NCBI RefSeq assembly: GCF_001854245.1
Contig: NZ_CP015381.1
Location: 4,003,001-4,067,000, forward strand
Reading direction: 5' to 3'
DNA: 64,000 nt
From: Desulfococcus multivorans
Lineage (GTDB): Bacteria > Desulfobacterota > Desulfobacteria > Desulfobacterales > Desulfococcaceae
In this document: one piece after another, positions 17,418 through 27,182 of the stretch
How positions within the stretch are numbered: the stretch's first letter is position 1
How the letters are laid out: every line of letters begins with the position of its first letter
Position numbers and translations under genes: made by a program
The notes under the pieces: generated by a model
Told to the model about the DNA's origin: nothing
Database searches by the model: none
The model's input: the letters and a program-made list of their open reading frames with translations, nothing else

Positions 17418-19373
17418 ATGTACGAAGACAAGGAACTTCAGGAATACCGGGATCTGCTGCCTCAGCCGACCCATTTCGAAGAGGGGTTCGACTGGAAGAC
17501 CATCGTGGGTGCCGTTTTTATCGGCTTTCTCATGATGCCGGGAAGCATGTACCTGCAGCTCGTCATCGGCACGGGCATCGGGCCGGCGGCCCGCTGGGTG
17601 ACCATCATCCTGTTTGCCGAAATCGCCAAGCGCTCCTACACCGAGCTGAAGCAGCAGGAAATCTTCCTGCTGTATTACATGGCCGGGGCGGCCCTCGCCT
17701 CCCCTTTCCAGGGCCTTCTGTGGAACCAATACCTCGTCCAGTCCGACGCCGCCCGGATGTTGGGGCTCACGGAGTTCATTCCGACATGGGTGGCCCCGCC
17801 TGGGGACGCCGCGTCCATGGTGGAGCGGACCTTTTTCCATCGGGACTGGCTGATCCCCATCCTCCTGCTGGTGGGCTCCCAGATCATTCAGCGCGTCGAC
17901 CATTTCGGTCTCGGCTACGCCCTCTACCGGATCACCTCCGACGTGGAAAAGCTGCCCTTCCCCATGGCCCCCGTCGGCGCCCTGGGCACCATGGCCCTGG
18001 CCGAATCCACCGAAGACAAACAAAGAAGCTGGAAATGGCGGGTCTTTTCCATCGGGGGCGTCATCGGACTGGCCTTCGGCGCCGTCTATGTCCTGCTTCC
18101 CACGGTGTCGGGGCTCCTCTTCACCGAATCGATCCGTCTCATCCCCATCCCCTGGGTGGAGCTGACCCGGCATACCGAGGAAATCCTGCCGGCCGTGGCC
18201 ACCGGCATCCAGCTCGACCTCGGCCTGATCTTCATCGGCATGGTTCTGCCTTTCTGGGCCGTCATCGGCGGTCTGGTGGGCCTTCTCATTACGGTAATCG
18301 CCAACCCCTTTCTTTATGAATACGGGATCCTGACGCGCTGGCACCCCGGGATGGGAACCGTCGATACGGTCTTTGCCAACAACTTCGACTTCTACATGAG
18401 CTTCGGCATCGGTCTGGGTCTCTCCATCGCCTTCGTGGGCATCTGGCATGTCGTCAAATCCTTTGGAAAGACCGACGGACGCGGCAGCTTCAGGAATCTT
18501 TTTCACCCGCCGCCGGGCCGGGGCGACTTCAATTTCTGGATCTCCATCGCCATCTATGTCTTCTCCACCACGGCCTACGTGCTGCTCTGCGTGTGGCTGG
18601 TGCCCAATTTCCCCTGGATCTTCTTCATTGTCTATGGATTTCTCTACACGCCCGTGGTCTCGTATATCACGGCGCGGATGGAAGGCATCGCAGGGCAATT
18701 CATCAGCCTCCCCCTGGTCAGGGAGGCCTCCTTCATCGCCGGGGCCAAGTATTTCGGCTATCAGGGCATCGAAATCTGGTACGCCCCCATCCCCATCCAC
18801 AATTACGGCAAGACCACCGTGGATTTCCGGGAGATCGAGCTGACGGGCACCAGCATTCGGGGCATCATCAAAGCCGAGATCGTGGTATTCCCGGTGGTGA
18901 TGATCGCAAGCCTCCTCTTTTCGCAGTTCATCTGGCAGCTCGCCCCCATCCCGTCCAGCAGCTACCCTTACGCCCAGGAACTCTGGCACCTTCAGGCCCT
19001 CAACACACTCCTGATGCAGACATCCACCCTCGAGGGCAACTCGGCGTTCTTCCAGGCCCTGAGCGTCGTCTACGTTCTGACGGGGATGGGATTCGGCGTC
19101 GTCACCTATATGATCCTGGCCTTTTTCGGCCTGCCGGTAATGCTGGTATACGGGGTGGTGCGGGGTCTGGGACAGAGTACGCCCCACGGCATGATCCTCG
19201 AAGTCCTCGGGGCCTTTCTGGGAAGATTCTTCTTCCTGAAACGTTACGGGGCCATGTGGCGCCAGTATGCCCCGGTCCTTCTGGCGGGGTTTTCCTGCGG
19301 CATGGGACTGATGGGAATGTTCGCCATGGGATTCACGCTGATCCTCAAATCTCTGGGACGCCTGGCCTACTGA
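17418..19373 (+). CDS. large polytopic membrane protein, OPT-like (second of a pair)
   Basis: The 651-aa product has about 14 membrane segments. The first follows a charged N-terminus (MYEDKELQEYRDLLPQP), and the loops include FPMAPVGALGTMALAEST and YITARMEGIAGQFISLPLVR. The latter are reminiscent of peptide/OPT-family loops. It lies 111 bp after its partner in the same direction and precedes an exported beta-propeller protein. Together they suggest an envelope uptake or export module. Function is inferred from membrane topology and pairing only. Confidence 0.65.
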   Translation: MYEDKELQEYRDLLPQPTHFEEGFDWKTIVGAVFIGFLMMPGSMYLQLVIGTGIGPAARWVTIILFAEIAKRSYTELKQQEIFLLYYMAGAALASPFQGLLWNQYLVQSDAARMLGLTEFIPTWVAPPGDAASMVERTFFHRDWLIPILLLVGSQIIQRVDHFGLGYALYRITSDVEKLPFPMAPVGALGTMALAESTEDKQRSWKWRVFSIGGVIGLAFGAVYVLLPTVSGLLFTESIRLIPIPWVELTRHTEEILPAVATGIQLDLGLIFIGMVLPFWAVIGGLVGLLITVIANPFLYEYGILTRWHPGMGTVDTVFANNFDFYMSFGIGLGLSIAFVGIWHVVKSFGKTDGRGSFRNLFHPPPGRGDFNFWISIAIYVFSTTAYVLLCVWLVPNFPWIFFIVYGFLYTPVVSYITARMEGIAGQFISLPLVREASFIAGAKYFGYQGIEIWYAPIPIHNYGKTTVDFREIELTGTSIRGIIKAEIVVFPVVMIASLLFSQFIWQLAPIPSSSYPYAQELWHLQALNTLLMQTSTLEGNSAFFQALSVVYVLTGMGFGVVTYMILAFFGLPVMLVYGVVRGLGQSTPHGMILEVLGAFLGRFFFLKRYGAMWRQYAPVLLAGFSCGMGLMGMFAMGFTLILKSLGRLAY

Positions 19374-19458
19374 CGGGCTCAGGAGCATCGACATGCCGTC
19401 AAGCCGAAATTTCAAGACAACGTCTCCCCTTTTGGGAGACATTCAAAAGGAAAGACCG

Positions 19459-20976
19459 ATGATACACATGCTGGCGCGCATCATCGCCGGGGTCGCCCTG
19501 ACGACGGCCGGATTTCTCGGAACCCCTGACGCCGCAGCCGTCGAAGGCGATATTCTGTGGCAGTTCCAGCGGGGAATCCGCATCGAGGCCTCACCGGTGA
19601 TCTGCGGAACGGGAATCGTCTGCATCGGATCGGACGACGATCGGGTCTATGCCGTCGATGCGGACGGTGTGGAAATATGGCAGTTCGCGACCCAGGGCGA
19701 CATCGTCGCCTCTCCGGCGGTGGGGGCCGACGGCACCCTCTACGCCGGCTCGACGGACGGATCCCTCTATGCCCTTGACAGGGACGGAAGGCTGAAATGG
19801 CGGTATGAAACCGGCAGCGCCATTTTTGCCGGCCCTGCCATCGCCCCCGACGGCGTCGTCATCCTGGGAACCGACGACGCCGCAATCCACGCCGTCGAAG
19901 ACAACGGCACCGAAGCGGTGCTGCGTTGGCGTCTCCGGATCCAGGGCCCGGTCCGATCGTCGCCGGCGGTGAATGCGGCCGGCACCCTGTACGTGGGGTC
20001 CGACGACGACCATCTCTATGCCGTCACCGCCGACGGGACCGTGAAATGGCGATTCCCAACCGGCGGCGATGTCCGCTCTTCGCCTGCCGTCGGCCCCGAC
20101 GACACCGTATACGTGGGCTCCGACGACGGTCATCTTTACGCCCTTACCGACGCCGAAGGGGAAGGCCGCCTGAAATGGCGCTTCGAGACCGGGGGACCGG
20201 TGCAGTCCTCGCCGGTCATCGACAATGACGGCCGGGTGGTTGTGGGGTCCGACGACGGCGTTCTTTATGCGCTTAGAGACGAGGAGACCCGGGGGGTTCC
20301 GGAGTGGACGTTCCAGACCTTCGGCCCCGTTCGGTCGACGCCGGTCGTGGGGGCCGACGAAGGGATCTATGTGGGTTCTCTCGACGGCATCCTTTACGGG
20401 CTCGGTGCGGACGGCATCGAACGCTGGTCGGTGCGGCTGGGTGAAATGCGCGCCTCACCGGTTATCGCCGCAAACGGAGCCCTCTATGTCGGCACCCAGG
20501 CGTCCTTCAGCACCGGCGTGTTTCAGAACGGTCGCCTCTTCGCCGTCGAAACCGGCACCGAGGGCATCCTTCACGGCGCCCCCTGGCCGATGTTCCGCCA
20601 CGATGTCCGCCACACCGGCCGCAATACCCCCAATCAGCCGCCTCTGGCCGACGCCGGCGGCGACCGGAACGTTGACGGCGACGGGCAGGTCACCCTGGAC
20701 GGGTCCCAGTCAACGGATCCGGATTACGGCATCGCCGCCTTCAGCTGGCGCCAGACCGGAGGCGAACCGGTGACCCTCACCGGCGAAACCGACGTCCGGA
20801 TGCGTTTTGTCGCCCCCGACATCGATACGACGACCCCCCTGACCTTCGAACTCACCGTTACGGACAACGGCGGACTCACGGACACGGACACGGCATCGGT
20901 CTCCGTCAGAAAAGAGGCGGACGATTTCTGCTTCATCCGGTCGGCGGCGGCAGGATTTTTACCATATATTCATTGA
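19459..20976 (+). CDS. exported PQQ-like beta-propeller protein with C-terminal PKD-type domain
   Basis: The 505-aa product starts at ATG 19459 (AAAGG upstream) with a signal peptide ending near DAAAVEG. The frame is open 22 codons further upstream, but those residues are not signal-like. Residues about 28-390 contain at least eight blades of the pattern GTLYVGSDDDHLYAV, KWRF and SSPAV, typical of PQQ/BamB-like propellers. Residues about 395-480 form a PKD/REJ-like beta-sandwich (LDGSQSTDPDYG). The tail DDFCFIRSAAAGF resembles the CFIATAAYGS-type end motif common on exported deltaproteobacterial proteins. No catalytic residues are evident, so a binding or scaffold role is likely. Confidence 0.85.
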   Translation: MIHMLARIIAGVALTTAGFLGTPDAAAVEGDILWQFQRGIRIEASPVICGTGIVCIGSDDDRVYAVDADGVEIWQFATQGDIVASPAVGADGTLYAGSTDGSLYALDRDGRLKWRYETGSAIFAGPAIAPDGVVILGTDDAAIHAVEDNGTEAVLRWRLRIQGPVRSSPAVNAAGTLYVGSDDDHLYAVTADGTVKWRFPTGGDVRSSPAVGPDDTVYVGSDDGHLYALTDAEGEGRLKWRFETGGPVQSSPVIDNDGRVVVGSDDGVLYALRDEETRGVPEWTFQTFGPVRSTPVVGADEGIYVGSLDGILYGLGADGIERWSVRLGEMRASPVIAANGALYVGTQASFSTGVFQNGRLFAVETGTEGILHGAPWPMFRHDVRHTGRNTPNQPPLADAGGDRNVDGDGQVTLDGSQSTDPDYGIAAFSWRQTGGEPVTLTGETDVRMRFVAPDIDTTTPLTFELTVTDNGGLTDTDTASVSVRKEADDFCFIRSAAAGFLPYIH

Positions 20977-21001
20977 CATGCCTTTCCGACAATTTTATAG
21001 G
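20973..21001 (+). promoter_or_regulatory. sigma70 promoter of the S1-domain gene
   Basis: TTGACA at 20973-20978 and TATAGG at 20996-21001 are separated by 17 bp. The -35 box overlaps the stop codon of the preceding gene. The start codon of the S1 gene lies about 70 bp downstream. Confidence 0.65.
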
Positions 21002-21072
21002 CTCTAGCACAGCACTTCAGAAAACATGGCGCCTTTGCCCCATGATCACACAGAGAGATTTGGAGAACCGTA

Positions 21073-22527
21073 ATGTCAGACAATTTTGAAAATGATTACA
21101 CCGAAGACGGAGAAGAAAGCTTTGCCGACATGTTTGCATCCTTCGACGCCGACGCCGGAGAGGACCTTCAGGTGGGCGACAAGGTGAAAGCGGAGATCAT
21201 CGCCATCGGCATGGACACCGTATTCGTCAATACCGGCGCCAAAATCGACGGCGCCGTGGACAAAACCGAGCTTCTCGATGAAAACGGCGAGTTCCCTTAC
21301 GGCATCGGCGACATTCTGGAGCTTTACGTGGTCGCTTTCGATGAAAACGAAATGCGCCTCTCCAAGGCCTTTTCCGGCATCGGGAGCCTGAACCTTCTTC
21401 AGGATGCCTTCGCGGGAAAGGTCCCGGTGGAGGGTAAGGTGAAGGCGCCGTGCAAGGGCGGTTTCAACGTGACGATCATGGGACGCCGCGCGTTTTGTCC
21501 CGTCAGCCAGATCGACACCCGATATGTCGAAAACCCCGAGGATTATGTTGGAGAGACATTCCTCTTTACCATCACCCGCCTCGAGGAGAACGGCAGAAAT
21601 ATCGTGATTTCCAGGCGGCGGCTTCTCGAGGAGGAGCAGGAGAAAGCCAAAAAGGCCTTTATGGAGACCATCGGCGTGGGCAGCATCCTGGAGGGCCGCG
21701 TGGCCAACATGATGCCCTACGGCGCTTTCGTCGAGCTTTTCCCCGGCGTGGAAGGGATGATTCACGTCTCGGAATTGGGGTGGTCCCGCGTCGACACCCC
21801 TGAGGCGGTGCTCAAAAAAGGGGATCCGGTCACCGTCAAGGTCATCGGCATGGAGGAAGGCAAGAAGAAGGGTCAGGTCAAGATCGCGCTTTCCATCAAA
21901 CAGATTTCAGGCGACCCCTGGGAAACCGAAGCCCCCGGGTTCAAGGCCGGCGACAGGATCCAGGGTCGGGTCACCCGGCTCATGGGGTTCGGGGCCTTCG
22001 TGGAGATCGCCCCCGGTATAGAAGGCCTGGTCCATATCAGCGAGATGAGCTACACCCGTCGCGTGACGCGCCCCGACGACGTGGTCGCCTCCGGGGAGAC
22101 CGTCGACGTCGTGATCAAGGACGTCGATCTGGAAAACCGGCGGATATCCCTCTCCATCCGGGACGCCCAAGGGGATCCGTGGGCGGACATCGACGAAAAA
22201 TATACTCCGGGGCGGCAGGCCGAGGGCACCGTGGAGAAAAAGGAAAAATTCGGATACTTCGTCAACATCGCCCCCGGCGTGACGGGCCTCATGCCCCGCT
22301 CCAAAATCAGCCAGTCCGCCAAGGCCGCGGAGATCGACCGCCTGAAGGTGGGAGATCCCATCAGCGTCGTCATCGAGGAGGTCCAGCCGGATACGCGACG
22401 GCTCACCCTGGCGCCCGTGGGCGGCGAGGGCACGGGGGAGTGGAAAACCTACGCGAAGCCCCAGGCCGCTGCCCTGGGCACCCTCGGCGAAAAACTGAAG
22501 GAAGCCATGAAATCCCAAAAAAAATGA
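21073..22527 (+). CDS. S1 RNA-binding domain protein (ribosomal protein S1-like)
   Basis: The 484-aa cytosolic protein begins with an acidic tail and contains five S1 (OB-fold) repeats, at about 34-104, 118-188, 199-275, 292-365 and 382-450. Repeats 3 and 4 carry the classic GRV, YGAFVEL or FGAFVEI and GLVHISE pattern. The first two are divergent. Canonical S1 has six repeats and about 560 residues, so this is a shorter S1-like protein that could bind mRNA at the ribosome. It has its own promoter and is convergent with the Dabb gene. Confidence 0.88.
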   Translation: MSDNFENDYTEDGEESFADMFASFDADAGEDLQVGDKVKAEIIAIGMDTVFVNTGAKIDGAVDKTELLDENGEFPYGIGDILELYVVAFDENEMRLSKAFSGIGSLNLLQDAFAGKVPVEGKVKAPCKGGFNVTIMGRRAFCPVSQIDTRYVENPEDYVGETFLFTITRLEENGRNIVISRRRLLEEEQEKAKKAFMETIGVGSILEGRVANMMPYGAFVELFPGVEGMIHVSELGWSRVDTPEAVLKKGDPVTVKVIGMEEGKKKGQVKIALSIKQISGDPWETEAPGFKAGDRIQGRVTRLMGFGAFVEIAPGIEGLVHISEMSYTRRVTRPDDVVASGETVDVVIKDVDLENRRISLSIRDAQGDPWADIDEKYTPGRQAEGTVEKKEKFGYFVNIAPGVTGLMPRSKISQSAKAAEIDRLKVGDPISVVIEEVQPDTRRLTLAPVGGEGTGEWKTYAKPQAAALGTLGEKLKEAMKSQKK

Positions 22528-22538
22528 CCGGATGATCA

Positions 22539-22562
22539 GGGGGCTCCGTCAGGAGTCCCCCC
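22539..22562. terminator. hairpin between convergent genes
   Basis: A GGGGGCTCC / GGAGTCCCCC stem with one bulged T and a four-base loop lies 12 bp after the S1 gene stop. No T run follows directly, so termination is likely but not certain. Confidence 0.45.
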
Positions 22563-22609
22563 GCAACCGAACCTATCCCGAAGGGCGACCTTCCGACAAT
22601 CGGATGTTC

Positions 22610-22909
22610 CTAAGCCGTGTCGGTTTCGAAATCGACGGCCGCGATCTGTTCCGTCGCCGCCAGAATTTTCTGGAGGACGGCCTGATGGCTCGGATGTTCG
22701 GAATACCGTTTCAGCGCGTCGAGATCATCGAAAAGCGATACCAGGGCAAAATCGTAGGACCGGGGCGAGCGCATCACGTCCCGGCCGAAATCGTAATACC
22801 GGATCTCTGGAATCACACCCGGCAGGGCCGCCAGCCCCGCCTCGATTTCCGCAATCGCCCCTTGGGCGACGTCCGTTTTGAATTTCAAAAAAACCAGATG
22901 CCGGATCAT
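22610..22909 (-). CDS. Dabb family (stress-responsive A/B barrel) protein
   Basis: A 99-aa single-domain protein of the dimeric alpha/beta-barrel type. It starts MIRHLVFLKFK, the usual first strand with its His. YDFALVSLFDDLDALKRY and a HPSHQ motif follow, as in Dabb proteins. Its exact role is unknown; members are linked to stress response and some to polyketide cyclisation. AGGAGG precedes the start. It lies 129 bp downstream of leuB in the same direction and may be read through from it. Confidence 0.88.
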   Translation of the reverse strand: MIRHLVFLKFKTDVAQGAIAEIEAGLAALPGVIPEIRYYDFGRDVMRSPRSYDFALVSLFDDLDALKRYSEHPSHQAVLQKILAATEQIAAVDFETDTA

Positions 22910-23038
22910 GGAATCCTCCTTTTGGATTGAAAGACCTTTGGGAAGCCGTGGTCAGAACTTCTTTATGTCTTACCGTCTCATCCTGGTGCAGCGGGTTCCG
23001 CGGGCGATGCCGAGACTTTCGGCGGCATGACGGAAACC

Positions 23039-24154
<1,116 letters not shown>

Positions 24155-24311
24155 TTATCTTGAACGGTCTTGCAACAGGCGAAGCCGGCGGCGTTTCCAC
24201 GCAGGTGCGGCCTCACTTCCCTCCGGCGGATGACGATCATCGGCGAACGCCGGGGCCGTCTCAGTGCAACGACCGATTCCCGGCCACCCGATTTCTCAAG
24301 CGAAACGCGAG

Positions 24312-24338
24312 TTGCGTTGTTTTTTGGGAATATATAAT
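24312..24338 (+). promoter_or_regulatory. possible promoter in the leuB upstream region
   Basis: TTGCGT at 24312-24317 and TATAAT at 24333-24338 are separated by 15 bp, or TAATAT with a 17-bp spacer. The box sits in an unusual alternating AT tract (24330-24350) in an otherwise GC-rich spacer of 318 bp. It would serve the gene at 24431. The rest of this spacer holds nothing I can support. Confidence 0.35.
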
Positions 24339-24430
24339 ATATATATTATAGGCATCCTCCACGGCGGCCCACCCACCGGAACAGCACCGTAAGGGGGCCC
24401 GCCCTTCGCGACAACCCAAGGAGAACCGCC

Positions 24431-25234
24431 ATGGCCTCATTCAAGGAAAATCTGCTTCAAAAGATCGAAATCGACCGCCTGGCCCAACGCGTGACCGCGA
24501 CCCTGGGACCCTCCGGCAGCGGCAAAAAGGCGGACCTGGACGCCATGCGGCGCCTGCTCGGCATGGGTCCCTACGCGCACCGCAGGGAACGGGATATGGA
24601 TCTGTATCTCTTCACCGAGGATCCTGAAAACAACACCATCCTGGTCCTCGACAACGAACTGCCGTTTTACCACACGACCGTCGACGACGTCGCCCTCAGA
24701 AAAAGCCCCACCATCAAGGAGATGATCAGTATCCGCAACGCCGTCAAGATCCTCAACGACAAAGACGTGGTGACGAGCAAGCGGGAGGACTCCGTCGGCT
24801 TCGTTCGGAAGACCTGCATCCAGCGGCTCGACCTCTCCTACGGGGAGGAGGACATCAATGCCCTCGCGGCCGACGGCAAGGCGGCCCTGGATGCCGGGAA
24901 TGCCGACATGGTCGTTGAGACCCTCACCCTCTTCGAGGAGCTTCTGGCGTATGTCACGCCCGAACGCGGATTTCAGGTCAAGGGGTTCCGGATCACGGGA
25001 CGGCTCACCGAGGAGGAAAACGGGGTGAACCGCTTCGGTCCGATCCTCGTCTTCGACACGGTCCGCGGCAAACTCCTGTTGAACGAAACAACCCTTCGCA
25101 GCACCGACAAGGACCGGTCCCGGCGCATCGAACAGATCGCCGCAGGAGACACCGCGGCGGACCGGGAGGGTTCGGCCGTGTTCGACGCTTTGGGGGAAAA
25201 GGTCCGCCGGGTATCCTACGACCCGATGGGATGA
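24431..25234 (+). CDS. conserved-looking hypothetical protein
   Basis: A 267-aa soluble protein that I do not recognise. The first third contains a short GPSGSGKK segment which resembles a P-loop but lacks the following Thr/Ser, so it is not a safe nucleotide-binding call. Later parts have a regular helical region (AADGKAALDAGNADMVVETL) and a strand-rich C-terminal half. No signal peptide or membrane segment is present. AAGGAG lies 8 bp before the start. The next gene starts 162 bp later in the same direction. Confidence 0.7.
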   Translation: MASFKENLLQKIEIDRLAQRVTATLGPSGSGKKADLDAMRRLLGMGPYAHRRERDMDLYLFTEDPENNTILVLDNELPFYHTTVDDVALRKSPTIKEMISIRNAVKILNDKDVVTSKREDSVGFVRKTCIQRLDLSYGEEDINALAADGKAALDAGNADMVVETLTLFEELLAYVTPERGFQVKGFRITGRLTEEENGVNRFGPILVFDTVRGKLLLNETTLRSTDKDRSRRIEQIAAGDTAADREGSAVFDALGEKVRRVSYDPMG

Positions 25235-25396
25235 GGCATCCGCCGTATCCGGCCCGCGAGCAGGCTCCCTGCAGCGCATCCGATGCGGACGGATTTCGAC
25301 GATGCCGTCCGGAATCGCCGGAATTTCTGTTGCATATCCGGACGTTTCACAGTATGAATACGGCCGGTTCAAGGGACACGAAAGAGATACGACGGC

Positions 25397-26425
25397 ATGA
25401 CACCCACACCCTGCGTCAGTGAGCACGACCTTTCCATCGATATCGACCGGATCACGGACGTCATCGCGCGGGCCCAGCTCGAAAGCGGCGAGATCCCCTG
25501 GTGCCCCGGCGATAAGACCGATCCGTGGGACCATGTCGAAGCAGCCATGGGCTTGTGCATCGGGGGCCGCCTCGATGCGGCGGCGCGGGCTTATGAGTGG
25601 ATGGCCCGAACTCAGCTGGCGGACGGCAGCTGGTACTCCGCCTACCGGAGCGGGGTCCCTGAAAACCGCACCCGGGAAAGCCACATGGCCGCCTACATCG
25701 CGGTGGGAGTCTACCACTATTTCCTCGTCACCGGGGATCTCGACTTCCTCGATACCCTGTGGCCCACCGTGTCCGCAGCCATAGCCTTTGCCGTCGGCCT
25801 TCAGAACCGAACCGGCGAAATCTTCTGGGCCGTCAGCCCTGAAGGCGACGTCGATCGCATGGCGCTGCTCACCGGATGCAGCTCCATCTATATGAGCCTC
25901 AAGTGCGCCCTGGCCGCAGCCCGGCGCCTGGGATACGCCCCGCACTTGTGGGACGAGGCCCTGGTCCGCCTGGGAAAGGCTCTCCAGACCCGCCCGCACC
26001 TCTTCAACATGACCAAGGCCCGCTATGCCATGGACTGGTTCTATCCGGTCCTTTCGGGCGCGTTTACCGGAGACGCCGCAACGCGCCGCATCGACGCCCA
26101 CTGGCGAAAGTTCGTCATTCCGGACCGGGGTGTCCGATGCGTGTCCGATCAGCCGTGGGTCACGGTGGCGGAGACCGCCGAGCTCTGCCTCGCCCTGTCG
26201 GCCATGGGCAACGATGCCCTCGCCGGAATGGTTTTCGGATGGATCGCCGACAAGGCGGATGCCGACGGGGCCTATTGGTGCGGGTTCACCTGTCCGGACC
26301 TGACCGTCTGGCCGGAGGAGCGGAACACCTGGACAAACGGCGTCGTTCTGATGGCGGCCGATGCGCTCCGGCGCCTGACCCCCGCCGCCCGGCTCTTTTC
26401 TCATCGCTTCTGGAACGGCCCCTGA
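25397..26425 (+). CDS. alpha/alpha-toroid protein (prenyltransferase/glycosidase-like)
   Basis: The 342-aa cytosolic protein is built from repeated helix pairs with aromatic-rich turns such as PWCPGDKTDPWDHVEAAMGL, WMARTQLADGSWYSAYRSG and YHYFLVTGDLDFLDTLW. These fit the (alpha/alpha)6 barrel of terpene cyclases or six-hairpin glycosidases. Such proteins are often annotated as prenyltransferase-like. It lies 12 bp before the acyltransferase and may work with it on a glycan or lipid. The substrate is inferred only. Confidence 0.6.
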   Translation: MTPTPCVSEHDLSIDIDRITDVIARAQLESGEIPWCPGDKTDPWDHVEAAMGLCIGGRLDAAARAYEWMARTQLADGSWYSAYRSGVPENRTRESHMAAYIAVGVYHYFLVTGDLDFLDTLWPTVSAAIAFAVGLQNRTGEIFWAVSPEGDVDRMALLTGCSSIYMSLKCALAAARRLGYAPHLWDEALVRLGKALQTRPHLFNMTKARYAMDWFYPVLSGAFTGDAATRRIDAHWRKFVIPDRGVRCVSDQPWVTVAETAELCLALSAMGNDALAGMVFGWIADKADADGAYWCGFTCPDLTVWPEERNTWTNGVVLMAADALRRLTPAARLFSHRFWNGP

Positions 26426-26437
26426 GGGAAATACGCC

Positions 26438-27157
26438 ATGAGAAAGGATCACCGCCCCTATTTCCTGAAGCGGCTGGACCGTCGGTTACAAAAATTCTAT
26501 ACCCGCCGCTTTCTGCGCCCCCAGTTCGATCATCTCGGCACCGGGGCCCATTTCATGAAGCCCTGGCACGTGGAAATATTCGGACCCCGGATTGAAATCG
26601 GCCGCTATGCCACCGTCATCGCCGCGCCGGACAGGAAGGTCCGTTTTTCCGTCTGGTCGGACCGCCCCGACCGCGGCAGCATCCGCATCGGCAGCTACGT
26701 CCTGATCTGCCCGGGGGTTCGCATGGGCGCTTCATGCAGCATCACCATCGGCGACAACTGCATGTTCGCCAGCGGCGTCTACATCACCGATTCGGACTGG
26801 CACGGCATCTACAACCGAGCCGCCATGGGAACGGGCGCCCCTGTGGTTATCGAGGAGAACGCCTGGATCGGGGACCAGGCCATTATCTGCAAGGGGGTGA
26901 CGGTGGGCCAGAACAGCATCGTCGGCGCGGGGGCCGTTGTCACCCGAGACGTTCCCCCCAACGTCGTTGCCGCAGGAAACCCCGCCAGGGTGGTCAAAAC
27001 CCTCGATGCCGACGAAAAAATGGTTACCCGATCCCAGTGGCTGTCGGACCCCGCCAAGATCTCCCGGGACTTCGACCGGATCGACCGGGATCTGCTTCGG
27101 GACAACACCTTTTCGGGATGGATCCGTTATCTGCTGTTTCCGAAACGGAAAGACTGA
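26438..27157 (+). CDS. left-handed beta-helix (hexapeptide repeat) acyltransferase
   Basis: The 239-aa protein has a basic N-terminal part and a central hexapeptide-repeat helix, with turns like IGSYVLICPGVRMGA, ITIGDNCMFASGVYIT and IEENAWIGDQAIICKGVTVG. The loop DSDWHG carries a His in the position used by the WbbJ/maltose acetyltransferase group. The C-terminal cap VVAAGNPARVVKTLD matches acetyl-CoA-dependent family members. It probably acetylates a sugar or glycolipid. The 26-residue spacer to the AI-2E-type gene supports an operon. Confidence 0.85.
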   Translation: MRKDHRPYFLKRLDRRLQKFYTRRFLRPQFDHLGTGAHFMKPWHVEIFGPRIEIGRYATVIAAPDRKVRFSVWSDRPDRGSIRIGSYVLICPGVRMGASCSITIGDNCMFASGVYITDSDWHGIYNRAAMGTGAPVVIEENAWIGDQAIICKGVTVGQNSIVGAGAVVTRDVPPNVVAAGNPARVVKTLDADEKMVTRSQWLSDPAKISRDFDRIDRDLLRDNTFSGWIRYLLFPKRKD

Positions 27158-27182
27158 GGGCCTTCAACGGCGGGACAGACGC

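Noticed and set aside
17409-19442. A 677-codon minus-strand frame
   Set aside because: It is a shadow of the second OPT-like gene; its composition (His/Gly/Asp-rich) is typical of such artefacts.
24330-24352. An alternating AT tract that might be a repeat or origin element
   Set aside because: It is a single short tract; a promoter -10 region explains it better.
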